This document shows, in pieces, positions 29,880-37,971 of a stretch of 39,049 nucleotides of DNA. The translations under genes were made by a program, and so were the position numbers. How positions within the stretch are numbered: position 1 is the stretch's first letter; each line of letters starts with the position of its first letter. Source of the DNA: an uncultured Collinsella sp. (lineage in GTDB: Bacteria > Actinomycetota > Coriobacteriia > Coriobacteriales > Coriobacteriaceae); the NCBI GenBank assembly GCA_902470345.1, contig CABRGB010000012.1:1-39049 (forward strand). Direction: 5' to 3'. A model generated the notes under the pieces. The model was not told where the DNA came from. It saw only the letters and a program-made list of their open reading frames with translations, and searched no databases.

Positions 29880-32060
29880 CTACTGACCCGTAGAGGGGTC
29901 GGGCGTGGGCGTAGGCGTTGGAGTGGGGGAACCGCCCTCGCCGCCTTCGCCACCGCTACCGTCGCCGCCGGTCGAGCCGTCGGTCGTTCCGGTGCCACCC
30001 GTGGTGCTGCCGCCCGTGGTCTCGGTGGTCGTGGTCGTAGTCGTGGTAGTCGTAGTCGTGGTCTCTTCCTCGTCGTTGTCCTCGGTGTCGCTATACGACT
30101 TCTTGGTGTTGCTGGTGCCGTAGAACTTCCAGACGTTGTTGTTCTTGTACGTGGGGGCTGTTCCGGTCGGGAACTCCTCGCGCTCGGTGCCGGCAAGGAC
30201 GGTGTTCATGAACTTCTTAAAGACGGGCAGGTTAGTGCTGTCGCCCAGCAGGTCCGTGCCGTACTTTTGGATGGGAATCTCACCTGCGGAGTAGCCGGTC
30301 CACAGGGCGCATGCCAGCTGCGGGGTGTAGCCGCAGAACCACAGGTTGGTGGTGTTGTCGGTGGTACCTGTCTTGCCGGCATAGGGCTGGTTCACGCTCA
30401 GAGCGCCGGCGGCACCCGTGCCGCTGCCCTGCATGACGCCGGTCAGGACGTCGGTCACTGCTGCGGCCTCGCCGGTGGAGAGCACCTGTGTGGGGTTATC
30501 GGTGTGCTGGTACAGTACCGAGCCGGTTCGCGAATCAATCTCGGTGATGGCGATCGGCTGGCGATAGTAACCGCCGTTGGCAAACGTGGCATAGGCCGCG
30601 GCCATCTCGAGCGGCGAGATGGAGCCGGTGCCGAGAGTCATGACGGGAACGTCCTCGATATTGTCCTTAGAAGGATCGATGCCGAGCTTTTTGACGAGCG
30701 ACATGATCTTGTTATTGCCGATAGCCTCTGCAACCTGGATATAGCCGGTGTTGGAGGAGTATGCCGTCGCCTGCTTGAGCGTGATGGTGCCGTAGCTTTG
30801 GTTGGCGTAGTTTTGCACCTCGGTCGTGGTGCCCTTGGCCTTGAGCGGCGAGTTGCAGTTGAGGGTGACGTTGGGGTTCATGCCGTTTTGGATGGCAGTG
30901 GCCAGCGTAAAGGCCTTAAACGTGGAGCCCACAGGACGCTTGGCCGTGGCGTGGTTCACGTGGTTCTCGTCGGCGTTATAGTCGTAGCCGCCCACCATGC
31001 ACTTGATGTAGCCGGTCTTGGGGTCGACGACGACCATGCCCATGTCCAGGCCGTCGAGCGAAAGCGTGTCGAGCTGGGCACGCACGGCCTCCTCGGCAGT
31101 CTGCTGCATCGTGGGGTCGATGGTGGTCTTGACAGTTAGGCCGCCCTTAAACAGCACGTCGGTGGAGAACTCCTGCTCCAGCAGCTGCTTAACATAGGCG
31201 ACAAAGTAGGGCTGCGAATACACGTCGACACCGCTGCCCGAAATCTCGGTCACGTTAAGGGTGATGGGCTCTGCCTGCGCGGCGTCGTGCTCCTCCTGCG
31301 TGATATGGCCCAGGCGCAGCATGTTGTCGAGAACCTTGTTGCGGCGAGACAGTGCCAGGTCGGGATTGACCGTGGGGTCGTACTGCGAAGGCGAGTTGGG
31401 AAGGCCGATGAGCAGCGCGGCCTCGCTCAGGGTGAGGTCGGCGGCGCTCTTGGACAGATAGGTCTCGGCGGCGGCCTCGATGCCGTAGGCACCGTGGCCG
31501 TAATAGATGGTGTTGAGGTACATCATAAGGATCTCGTCCTTGGAGTACATCTCCTCCATCTTGATGGCGATATAGGCCTCGCGCACCTTACGCTCGATGG
31601 TCGAATCGAACTGCTCCTCCTGCAGGATGGTGTTGCGTACCAGCTGCTGGGTGATGGTCGATGCACCCTCGTGGCCACCGGAGGCGGTTGCCACGGCGGC
31701 ACGCGCGATGCCCCACAGGTCGATACCGCCGTGCTCGTAGAAGCGCTCGTCCTCGACGTCGACGGTGCCCTGCAGCACGTACGGAGAGACCTGGTCCTTG
31801 GTGACGGACTTGCGGTTTTGCGTGTAGAAGCTCGCGATCTTGTTGCCGTTGCAATCGACGATCTCGGTGGGTTCACTCACCAGATAGGCGTTGGCGTCGG
31901 TATAGTCGGGCAGATCGGACAGCCAACGATTGACGTTGCCGATCATGCCGATGCCAAACGCTACGCCCGCGATGAGCAAAAAGCCCAAGAACGAGAGCAG
32001 GATCATGGGCAGGGCATGCGTCTTGGAACGACTGCGTCCCTGTCGTTGGCGAGGACCCAT
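29880..32060 (-). CDS. class A penicillin-binding protein (transglycosylase-transpeptidase)
   Basis: A 726-residue bifunctional peptidoglycan synthase. A membrane anchor spans about residues 17-41. The GT51 glycosyltransferase domain has the catalytic Glu103 in VEDERFYEHGGID and STITQQLVRN. The transpeptidase domain has the nucleophile in GSTFK (near residue 377), SSNTGY and KTGTTDN. The tail is low complexity: an acidic stretch, 13 consecutive Thr interrupted only at the end by Glu, then Gly/Ser-rich and PTPTPT segments, probably a wall-spanning linker. The ATG at 32060 is chosen for GGAGG just upstream; the open frame extends 41 codons further without such a site. Confidence 0.95.
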   Translation of the reverse strand: MGPRQRQGRSRSKTHALPMILLSFLGFLLIAGVAFGIGMIGNVNRWLSDLPDYTDANAYLVSEPTEIVDCNGNKIASFYTQNRKSVTKDQVSPYVLQGTVDVEDERFYEHGGIDLWGIARAAVATASGGHEGASTITQQLVRNTILQEEQFDSTIERKVREAYIAIKMEEMYSKDEILMMYLNTIYYGHGAYGIEAAAETYLSKSAADLTLSEAALLIGLPNSPSQYDPTVNPDLALSRRNKVLDNMLRLGHITQEEHDAAQAEPITLNVTEISGSGVDVYSQPYFVAYVKQLLEQEFSTDVLFKGGLTVKTTIDPTMQQTAEEAVRAQLDTLSLDGLDMGMVVVDPKTGYIKCMVGGYDYNADENHVNHATAKRPVGSTFKAFTLATAIQNGMNPNVTLNCNSPLKAKGTTTEVQNYANQSYGTITLKQATAYSSNTGYIQVAEAIGNNKIMSLVKKLGIDPSKDNIEDVPVMTLGTGSISPLEMAAAYATFANGGYYRQPIAITEIDSRTGSVLYQHTDNPTQVLSTGEAAAVTDVLTGVMQGSGTGAAGALSVNQPYAGKTGTTDNTTNLWFCGYTPQLACALWTGYSAGEIPIQKYGTDLLGDSTNLPVFKKFMNTVLAGTEREEFPTGTAPTYKNNNVWKFYGTSNTKKSYSDTEDNDEEETTTTTTTTTTTTTETTGGSTTGGTGTTDGSTGGDGSGGEGGEGGSPTPTPTPTPDPSTGQ

Positions 32061-32225
32061 ATATTGACCTCCAGGTATGTCGTGCCGCGCGGCGGATACG
32101 CCGCTGGGACAGGATGGACATAAGTTATTACACGATAAACCAAACGAGGCGCGCGAGGCCTCGTGTATGCTGGATGACGGCATTTTTCAGAGTGAATGCA
32201 TACCTTGTTGGTAAGGAGTTTGCCG
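32061..32225. promoter_or_regulatory. divergent spacer between the penicillin-binding protein and U32 genes
   Basis: A 165-bp region that must hold two promoters. It contains ACGAGGC/GCCTCGT around a 7-base loop near 32147-32167 and an AT-rich patch (about 32120-32145). I could not assign hexamers with confidence. Confidence 0.4.
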
Positions 32226-34196
32226 ATGGCGATTCGGACGATGGGGCCGAGCGGACAATGCGATAACGAGCCGGGGGCTGCCGAGGCGGCGCTGCCCGAG
32301 CTGCTGGCGCCTGCCGGGGGACTCGATCAGATGCTCGTGGCGATTGCAGCGGGCGCCGATGCCATCTATGCGGGCCTGGGCGGGTTTAACGCCCGCGTGA
32401 GCGCACACGGCTTTACCGACGACGAGTTTTTGCGCGGCTGCGTCGTGGCGCATGCGCACGGCGTGCGTGTATACGTGACGCTCAACGTGTTTGTGTTCGA
32501 TGACGAGTTGGCCGACGCGGTGGCGCTGGGGGCACACGCGCATGAGTTGGGTGCCGACGCCTTGATCGTGGCGGATGCCGGTCTGGCCTGCGCGTTGCGC
32601 GCGGTGATCCCCGGGGTCGAGATTCACCTGTCCACGCAGGCGGGCGTCCATAGCGAAGGCGCCGTGCGCCTGGCTGCCGACGAGCTCGGGGTCGAGCGCG
32701 TGACGACCGCCCGCGAGCTGGCGGTCGACGAGATTGCCGCCCTGTGTGCCACCGGCGTGCCTATCGAGGTGTTCTGCCACGGCGCGATTTGCATTGGATA
32801 TTCGGGCGCCTGCGAGTTTTCGGCCCTGCGGCGTGGACGATCGGCGATGCGCGGCGACTGTACGCAGCCGTGCCGCTTGGCGTACGACCTGGTGGACGAG
32901 GCGGGGGAGAGCGTCGTTTCCGTGGAGGGCGATCGTCTGCTATGCCCGCGCGACTATCTGGGCATTGCGCACCTGCCCGAGCTTGTTGGGGCCGGGGTGG
33001 CGTCGCTCAAGATCGAGGGGCGCATGAAAAACCCCGACTACGTGTTCAACGTGGTGCGGGTGTGGCGTCGTGCACTCGATATGCTGCGCGATGGCGCATG
33101 GGATGCCGCTGCCGTGTCGGCGCTCGAGCGCGAGCTGGGCAGGTCGTTCAACCGCGGGTTTACCGATGCATATCTGCGGGGGCGATCGGGTGCTGAGCTC
33201 ATGAGCTTTGAGCGTGCGATTAACCAGGGCGTGCGCGTGGGTCACTTGGTGGCGGTGGGTCACGAAGAGGTGACCGTCGAGCTCGATGCCGCTGTGGCCG
33301 CGGGCGACACGCTCGAGATCCGATTCTATCCGGGTGCCGATGCACGCCCCGATGTGCCCAAGCGCTGGCCCCAGGTACCCTGCCCGGTGGATGCGGCGGC
33401 GGGGGAGCGCGTTGTCGTGCACTGCAAGCGCAAGGTCGATGCGGGATGCGAGGTGTACCTGATTCGCAGCGCCGGCGTGTTGGAGCAGACGGCTACGGCG
33501 CTAAAGCGCATGCGGGTCGAGGCGGACGCGGTCGTACCCGTTGCACGAGCCGTTGAGATACTGCCCTTTGAGGGCTCCGTGACTGTTGACAACGTGCCCG
33601 AGGCGGCGTTGGCGGAGCCGACGGAAAAGGGGGCTTCCGCCCGCATGGTTTTTGCCTGGCAGCTGATGGATGCCGACCCGTGTGGCGAGCGCGATCTGTC
33701 CGATGCGACCGTGGTGCTCGACGAGGTCTGTCGCGCAGTCGATGCCTCGCGTACCCGCTCGCTTATGCGGCGTGCCGGGCGCGTCGTCTGCCGTAATCTG
33801 GGACAGGTGGCGATGGCGCGTGAGCTGGGTGTGGCGTTTGACGTTGCGGCACCGGTGTTTTGCGCGAACCGGGTTACGCTTGCCTGGCTACGCGGGCTCG
33901 GCGCGGGCCGTGTGTATTTGCCCGCCGAGCTTGTCGCTGACGACGCGGAGCGTGTTGCCGAGCTTGCCGCTTGCCCCGGTGTCTTGGGGCCTGTCGACGC
34001 CGACCGTCCCGAGCTCATGGTGTGCGAGCACTGCTTGCTGACTGCCGAGGGCGCCTGCGCCACGGATGCGACGGGGCAGGTCCGTTGCCGTGACTGCTCG
34101 CGCCGTCAGCAGACGCGCTTTTTGGTCGAACGTGACGGCACGCGTTTGCCGGTCGTTATCGACGCGTGCGGAAGGACGAGGATTTTCCTGTCGTAG
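32226..34196 (+). CDS. U32 family protein (peptidase-like / RNA-modification family)
   Basis: A 656-residue U32 protein. The N-terminal TIM-barrel-like part has PELLAPAGGLDQMLVAIAAG and DAIYAGLGGFNAR. The family cysteine cluster FCHGAICIGYSGACEFS then GDCTQPCR (about residues 185-220) probably binds an iron-sulfur cluster, as in E. coli TrhP and RlhA, which hydroxylate RNA bases. The C-terminal part has a second Cys group (CEHCLLTAEGAC and CRDCSRRQ). AAGGAG upstream of 32226 decides the start over an in-frame ATG ten codons earlier. Named peptidases historically, but RNA hydroxylation is the better-supported role in this family. Confidence 0.85.
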   Translation: MAIRTMGPSGQCDNEPGAAEAALPELLAPAGGLDQMLVAIAAGADAIYAGLGGFNARVSAHGFTDDEFLRGCVVAHAHGVRVYVTLNVFVFDDELADAVALGAHAHELGADALIVADAGLACALRAVIPGVEIHLSTQAGVHSEGAVRLAADELGVERVTTARELAVDEIAALCATGVPIEVFCHGAICIGYSGACEFSALRRGRSAMRGDCTQPCRLAYDLVDEAGESVVSVEGDRLLCPRDYLGIAHLPELVGAGVASLKIEGRMKNPDYVFNVVRVWRRALDMLRDGAWDAAAVSALERELGRSFNRGFTDAYLRGRSGAELMSFERAINQGVRVGHLVAVGHEEVTVELDAAVAAGDTLEIRFYPGADARPDVPKRWPQVPCPVDAAAGERVVVHCKRKVDAGCEVYLIRSAGVLEQTATALKRMRVEADAVVPVARAVEILPFEGSVTVDNVPEAALAEPTEKGASARMVFAWQLMDADPCGERDLSDATVVLDEVCRAVDASRTRSLMRRAGRVVCRNLGQVAMARELGVAFDVAAPVFCANRVTLAWLRGLGAGRVYLPAELVADDAERVAELAACPGVLGPVDADRPELMVCEHCLLTAEGACATDATGQVRCRDCSRRQQTRFLVERDGTRLPVVIDACGRTRIFLS

Positions 34197-34293
34197 GTGT
34201 TCGGCCGCGCCGTTTTGGTTATTATTAGTGGGTTTATGAACTTCGAGCACCGCCGTATCCGGTGAGGGTGCTATAGCAAAAGGAGGATACCCA

Positions 34294-35505
34294 ATGCTGT
34301 CTGTCGACGAGCAAATGCGTATCATCACCTCGGGCGCAGCGCAGATCGTCCCCGAGGCCGACCTTCGCAAGAAGCTTGAGAAGGGCGAGCCCCTCAACAT
34401 CAAGCTCGGCGTCGATCCCACCAGCCCCGACCTGCACCTGGGCCATGCCGTGCCCCTGCGCAAGATGCGTCAGTTCCAGGACCTGGGCCACAAGGTCACC
34501 CTCATCATCGGTAACGGCACCGCACTGATTGGCGATCCGTCGGGCAAGAACTCCACCCGCCCGCAGCTTTCGCAGGAGCAGATCGAGGCCAACGCCGAGA
34601 CCTACGTGAGCCAGGCCATGAAGATCCTGGATCCCGAGAAGACCACCATCGTGCACAACGGCGACTGGATCCTGTCGATGGATCTGGCCGGCCTGCTGCA
34701 GGTGTGCTCCAAGTTCACCGTCGCCCGCATCCTCGAGCGCGACGACTTTACCAAGCGCTACCAGTCCCAGACGCCGATCGCCCTGCACGAGTTCCTGTAC
34801 CCCGTGATGCAGGCCTTCGACTCCGTTCAGATCAAGGCCGACGTGGAGATGGGCGGCACCGACCAGCTCTTCAACCTGCTCGCTGGTCGCGAGCTCATGG
34901 AGAAGATGGGCATGGAGCCGCAGATTGCGCTTACCATGCCGCTGCTCGAGGGCACCGATGGCGTCCGCAAGATGTCCAAGTCCTACGGCAACTACATCGG
35001 CCTGACCGATGCTCCCAAGGATATGTTCGGCAAGACCATGTCCATCCCCGACGAGATGATCGGCAAGTACTATCGTCTGGCCAGCTCGCTCACCCCGGCC
35101 GAGGTCGACAAGATCGACGCTGCCCTGGCCGACGGTTCCGCCGATCCCTATGAGCTCAAGCGCGCGCTGGGCCGCGACCTGTGCGACACCTATCACGGCG
35201 CCGGTGCTGGTGACGAGGCCCAGGCCGAGTTCGACCGCGTGTTCAAGGAGGGCCAGCTTGCCGACTTCCCCGAGAAGCATGTCGAGCTGACCGTCAACGA
35301 CGAGGGCAAGATCTACCTCGCAGGCCTGCTTAAGGACCTGGGCCTTTCGGCGAGCGCCGGCCAGGCCCGTCGCGACATTGACGGCGGCGGCGTCAAGATC
35401 AACGGCGAGGCGGTGGCTCCCAAGAGCTACAACATCGACCCGAGCGCCCTCAAGCTGGGTGACACCCTCTCCGTAGGCAAGCGCAAGGGCTTCAAGTTGA
35501 TTTAG
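34294..35505 (+). CDS. tyrS: tyrosyl-tRNA synthetase
   Basis: A 403-residue class I synthetase. HLGHAVPLRKM carries the HIGH-type signature and KMSKSYGN the KMSKS loop. GGTDQLFNLLAGR is the tyrosine-site region. The last 55 residues form an S4-like RNA-binding domain (SAGQARRDIDGGGVKINGEA). It charges tRNA-Tyr. AAAGGAGG lies before the ATG. The 97-base leader has no T-box specifier or AGGGTGGNACC antiterminator motif. A 12-bp hairpin begins at the stop codon. Confidence 0.97.
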   Translation: MLSVDEQMRIITSGAAQIVPEADLRKKLEKGEPLNIKLGVDPTSPDLHLGHAVPLRKMRQFQDLGHKVTLIIGNGTALIGDPSGKNSTRPQLSQEQIEANAETYVSQAMKILDPEKTTIVHNGDWILSMDLAGLLQVCSKFTVARILERDDFTKRYQSQTPIALHEFLYPVMQAFDSVQIKADVEMGGTDQLFNLLAGRELMEKMGMEPQIALTMPLLEGTDGVRKMSKSYGNYIGLTDAPKDMFGKTMSIPDEMIGKYYRLASSLTPAEVDKIDAALADGSADPYELKRALGRDLCDTYHGAGAGDEAQAEFDRVFKEGQLADFPEKHVELTVNDEGKIYLAGLLKDLGLSASAGQARRDIDGGGVKINGEAVAPKSYNIDPSALKLGDTLSVGKRKGFKLI

Positions 35506-35532
35506 TTACGCGGTTTTACCAAACCGCGTAAC
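35505..35532 (+). terminator. 12-bp hairpin at the tyrS stop codon
   Basis: GTTACGCGGTTT and AAACCGCGTAAC form a perfect stem around TACC. It begins on the last base of the stop codon. No T tract follows, so it is either a non-canonical terminator or a 3'-end stabiliser. Confidence 0.6.
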
Positions 35533-35545
35533 CGCTCGACGCTGC

Positions 35546-35644
35546 GCGGGCCGCATTTGGACAATCTGACGTTCAACTTCAAGGGCGCGACCAGAAGGTC
35601 TGCGCCCTTTCGTTTCACGTCACCTTGTCTCAAATGCGGCCCGC
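35546..35644. repeat. nested-hairpin element, copy B (downstream of tyrS)
   Basis: An outer perfect 14-bp inverted repeat (GCGGGCCGCATTTG at 35546-35559 and complement at 35631-35644), extended by GACAA/TTGTC, encloses an inner hairpin GGGCGC/GCGCCC plus GACC/GGTC with one bulged T and an AGAA loop (35583-35607), followed by TTTCGTTTCA. Flanking bases (TTCAACTTC before, TTTCA after) match copy A at 23405-23492. Confidence 0.75.
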
Positions 35645-35686
35645 TCGCTGGCGCTGCCAAAACATCGGCGTCGCCTTGGTCGCAAG

Positions 35687-35714
35687 TAGTCATTGGGTGT
35701 TCTTAAATGACTAG
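35687..35714. repeat. CTAG-family unit, diverged copy
   Basis: TAGTCATT and AATGACTA form an 8-bp dyad around GGGTGTTCTT-A. It matches the 27-bp unit at 37763-37793 with two bases missing. A GGGACACTCTTGG motif follows at 35721, as it does after the 37.8-kb copy. Confidence 0.65.
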
Positions 35715-35737
35715 GCGGAAGGGACACTCTTGGACCT

Positions 35738-35787
35738 GGCAGTTAGGGACGGTCCTTTTGTGCCGGCACTTTGGGACACTCCTTGTC
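35738..35787. repeat. GGCAGTTAGGGAC element, copy 1
   Basis: GGCAGTTAGGGACGGTCC TTTTGTGCCGG and then GGGACACTCCTTG; the same order recurs at 38770-38820 with few changes. It is a second dispersed repeat family in this 4-kb zone. Confidence 0.55.
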
Positions 35788-35850
35788 ATTGGTGCTCAGC
35801 GGCAGTCCCCATTGCGCCAAGCGGCGTGTGCCGCTAAGCGGAGAGGCGTA

Positions 35851-35878
35851 TTGCTGACCTATCGTTTGGGCATACAAT
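35851..35878 (+). promoter_or_regulatory. probable promoter of the adenine deaminase gene
   Basis: TTGCTG (35851-35856) and TACAAT (35873-35878, five of six consensus bases) are 16 bases apart, about 70 bases upstream of the start at 35946. Confidence 0.45.
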
Positions 35879-35945
35879 GGCTGTTGGCTTGTTGCGGTGA
35901 AGGCTCGTCCGCTCCGCAGTTATTTCTACCGTTAAAGGAGTATGT

Positions 35946-37766
35946 ATGTCCGTTGAGGTCATGAGGTCCGTGATCGATGCAGCCGAGGGTCGCGTGCCCG
36001 TCGACATGCTGTTTACCAATGCGCAGATTGTCGACGTATATGGCCAGCGCGTGGCGCCCGGTAGCGTTGCCGTCAAGGATGGCGTAATCGTCGGCGTGCT
36101 CTACGACGGTCGCGATGATGCCGCCGGCACCTACGAAGCGACCGAGGTCATTGACTGCCAGGGTCGCTATCTCGCCCCCGGCTTTATCGACGGACATCTG
36201 CATATCGAGTCCTCGAACATCCGTCCCGCCGAGTATGCGCGCATGGCGGCGACGCGCGGCACCACCACTGCCATTGCCGACAGCCACGAGATCGCCAACG
36301 TTTCCGGCCTGGACGGCCTGCGCTTTATGATCGAGGACGGCCGTCGCGCGCCCATTTCCATCAAGTACATGATGCCCTCGTGCGTGCCCGCGCTGCCCGA
36401 TGAGCAAGCGGGCGCTGTGATTACCGCCGCCGATATGCAGACGTTTTTTGCCGAGCATCCGGGCGATGTCTTTGGTCTAGGCGAAATGATGAACCTGCCG
36501 GGCGTCTTTATGGCCGATCCCGAGACCTGCGCTCGCATCGATGCTGCCAACCAGACGCCGTCCAAGCAGGTCGACGGCCATGCGCCGCTTGTTGCCGGCA
36601 AGGACCTCAACGCCTATGCCGCAGCGGGTATTATCGCCGACCACGAGTCGACGGTTCCCGAGGAGGCGCTCGACAAGCTGTCTCGTGGCATGTACGTGAT
36701 GCTGCGCGAGGGTACGTGTAGCCACGACCTGGCCAACCTGTCGCCGATGTTGCTGGAAAACCCCGCCCGCGCCCGTCGCTGCTGCTTTGCGACCGACGAC
36801 CGCGCTCCCTCCGATGCACTTTCGACCGGTATGATCGACAATGCCTGCCGCGTGGCTATCGAGGCCGGTATTGACCCCGTGGTTGCCATCTCTATGGCGT
36901 CCCTGTCCACGGCCGAGGCATTTGGCCTGGACCACGGTTGCCGCGACCCGCACGAGCTGCGTGGCGCCATCGCCCCGGGCAAGCGTGCCGACCTGCTGGT
37001 ACTCAACGACCTGACGTTTGCCACGGCTCCGCATCGCGTGTATGCAGCCGGCGCGCTCGTGGCACAGGACGGCACTTTTGTGGGTGAGGTTGCGCCCGAG
37101 ACCGCCGAGGTTGCGGCCCTTGCCGATGAGCTGCGTGCTTCCGTTAAGCTGCCGAAGCTATCGCTCGACGTGTTCGACTATGCCTTTAAGCCGGGCGAGG
37201 CTGTGATTGACGTGGTGCCGGGCAAGGCCATCACGGGCATGGCTCGTCCCGAGAATGCCGAGGGTCTGCGCCGCATTATGCTGATCGAGCGTCACGGCCG
37301 CGGCGTGTCGCTGCAAGCCGAGGGCGCCGACGGTGATGGTCCTGCGGGCCTGGGTCTTGTTGGTAAGCACATCGGCCGCGGCTGGGTGCGCGGCTTTACC
37401 ATCACGGGCGGTGCCATCGCCTCGACGATCGGCCACGACTCGCACAACGTGTGCGTGGTGGGCGATAACGCTGCCGATATGATGACTGCCGTCGAGGCTG
37501 TTGGCCAGGGCGGCCACGTGCTGGTGCGCAACGGCGAGGTCGTGGCGCGTATTCCGCTGGCGCTCGGTGGCCTGATGAGCGAAGGCACGGCTGAGGACGT
37601 CGCCGCGCAGCACGACGACTTTATGGTCAAGGCGCGCGCCATGGGTATTGAGCCGCCGCTCGACCCCATCATGGGCATCATCTTCCTGCCCCTGCCGGTC
37701 ATCCCGACGCTCCGCATCCGCCCCGAGGGCATGTTCGACGTCACTACTTTCACCTACGCCGACTAG
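35946..37766 (+). CDS. ade: adenine deaminase
   Basis: A 606-residue amidohydrolase that turns adenine into hypoxanthine and ammonia. Metal ligands: GHLH (His84, His86), the Glu in GLGEMMN, His in VDGHAP, His in IADHES and Asp in FATDDRAP. The C-terminal domain has GLVGKHIGRGWVRGF and the family-typical ending. Length is normal for AdeC-type enzymes. AAAGGAG lies before the ATG. It supplies hypoxanthine for salvage or for the purine-catabolic cluster 20 kb upstream. Its TAG stop codon is part of a CTAG-family repeat unit. Confidence 0.96.
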   Translation: MSVEVMRSVIDAAEGRVPVDMLFTNAQIVDVYGQRVAPGSVAVKDGVIVGVLYDGRDDAAGTYEATEVIDCQGRYLAPGFIDGHLHIESSNIRPAEYARMAATRGTTTAIADSHEIANVSGLDGLRFMIEDGRRAPISIKYMMPSCVPALPDEQAGAVITAADMQTFFAEHPGDVFGLGEMMNLPGVFMADPETCARIDAANQTPSKQVDGHAPLVAGKDLNAYAAAGIIADHESTVPEEALDKLSRGMYVMLREGTCSHDLANLSPMLLENPARARRCCFATDDRAPSDALSTGMIDNACRVAIEAGIDPVVAISMASLSTAEAFGLDHGCRDPHELRGAIAPGKRADLLVLNDLTFATAPHRVYAAGALVAQDGTFVGEVAPETAEVAALADELRASVKLPKLSLDVFDYAFKPGEAVIDVVPGKAITGMARPENAEGLRRIMLIERHGRGVSLQAEGADGDGPAGLGLVGKHIGRGWVRGFTITGGAIASTIGHDSHNVCVVGDNAADMMTAVEAVGQGGHVLVRNGEVVARIPLALGGLMSEGTAEDVAAQHDDFMVKARAMGIEPPLDPIMGIIFLPLPVIPTLRIRPEGMFDVTTFTYAD

Positions 37767-37793
37767 TCATTGGGGACGTTCTTAAACGACTAG
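37763..37793. repeat. CTAG-family unit overlapping the adenine deaminase stop codon
   Basis: CTAGTCATTGGGGACG at 37763 leads to CTTAAACGACTAG ending at 37793; CTAG recurs with a 27-bp step. The inner part is the exact reverse complement of the unit at 38877-38906. GGGGACACTCTTTGG follows at about 37799. Confidence 0.75.
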
Positions 37794-37904
37794 CCGTCGG
37801 GGACACTCTTTGGCTTGTCACCTGGCGCTGCGACTGTGGGCTTTCTGGCGCGCGTGAGCTATTTGCTAGGCCCTTGTAACGTTTGCGCCTGCGGGTCTTA
37901 TCTG

Positions 37905-37966
37905 AGCTCCCTTTGGGTACGGTGATTTTGGATATACGTCCGATTCCATCAAGCCCGAAGGGAGCT
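37905..37966 (+). promoter_or_regulatory. inverted repeat covering the ribosome-binding site of the HAD gene
   Basis: AGCTCCCTTTGGG (37905-37917) pairs with CCCGAAGGGAGCT (37954-37966) over 13 bp with one wobble. The right arm contains the AAGGGAG ribosome-binding site, six bases before the ATG at 37972, and is followed by TTTC. If transcribed as a whole it would mask translation start. TATACG at 37933-37938 in the loop could be a -10, in which case only the right arm is in the mRNA. Confidence 0.5.
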
Positions 37967-37971
37967 TTTCT

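Larger units (their letters stand above)
35506..35945. other. 440-bp repeat-rich intergenic region between tyrS and adenine deaminase
   Basis: It holds, in order: the tyrS hairpin, nested-hairpin element copy B (35546-35644), a diverged 27-bp-family unit (35687-35714), a GGCAGTTAGGGAC element (35738-35787), a 7-bp hairpin (35798-35835, AGCGGCA/TGCCGCT), and the promoter region of the adenine deaminase gene. No gene is evident. Confidence 0.7.

Noticed and set aside
34197..34293. T-box leader upstream of tyrS
   Set aside because: The spacer is only 97 bases and has neither the AGGGTGGNACC antiterminator sequence nor a specifier loop; the AGCACC/GGTGCT pairing is short.
35840..35945. Purine riboswitch upstream of adenine deaminase
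   Set aside because: A TTTCTACCGTTAAA stretch looks like part of the purine aptamer, but the conserved 5' part with TATAATC and the matching P1 stem are missing.
35707..35964. Small gene in the tyrS-ade spacer
   Set aside because: The frame runs through repeat elements and the ade promoter, and overlaps the ade start.
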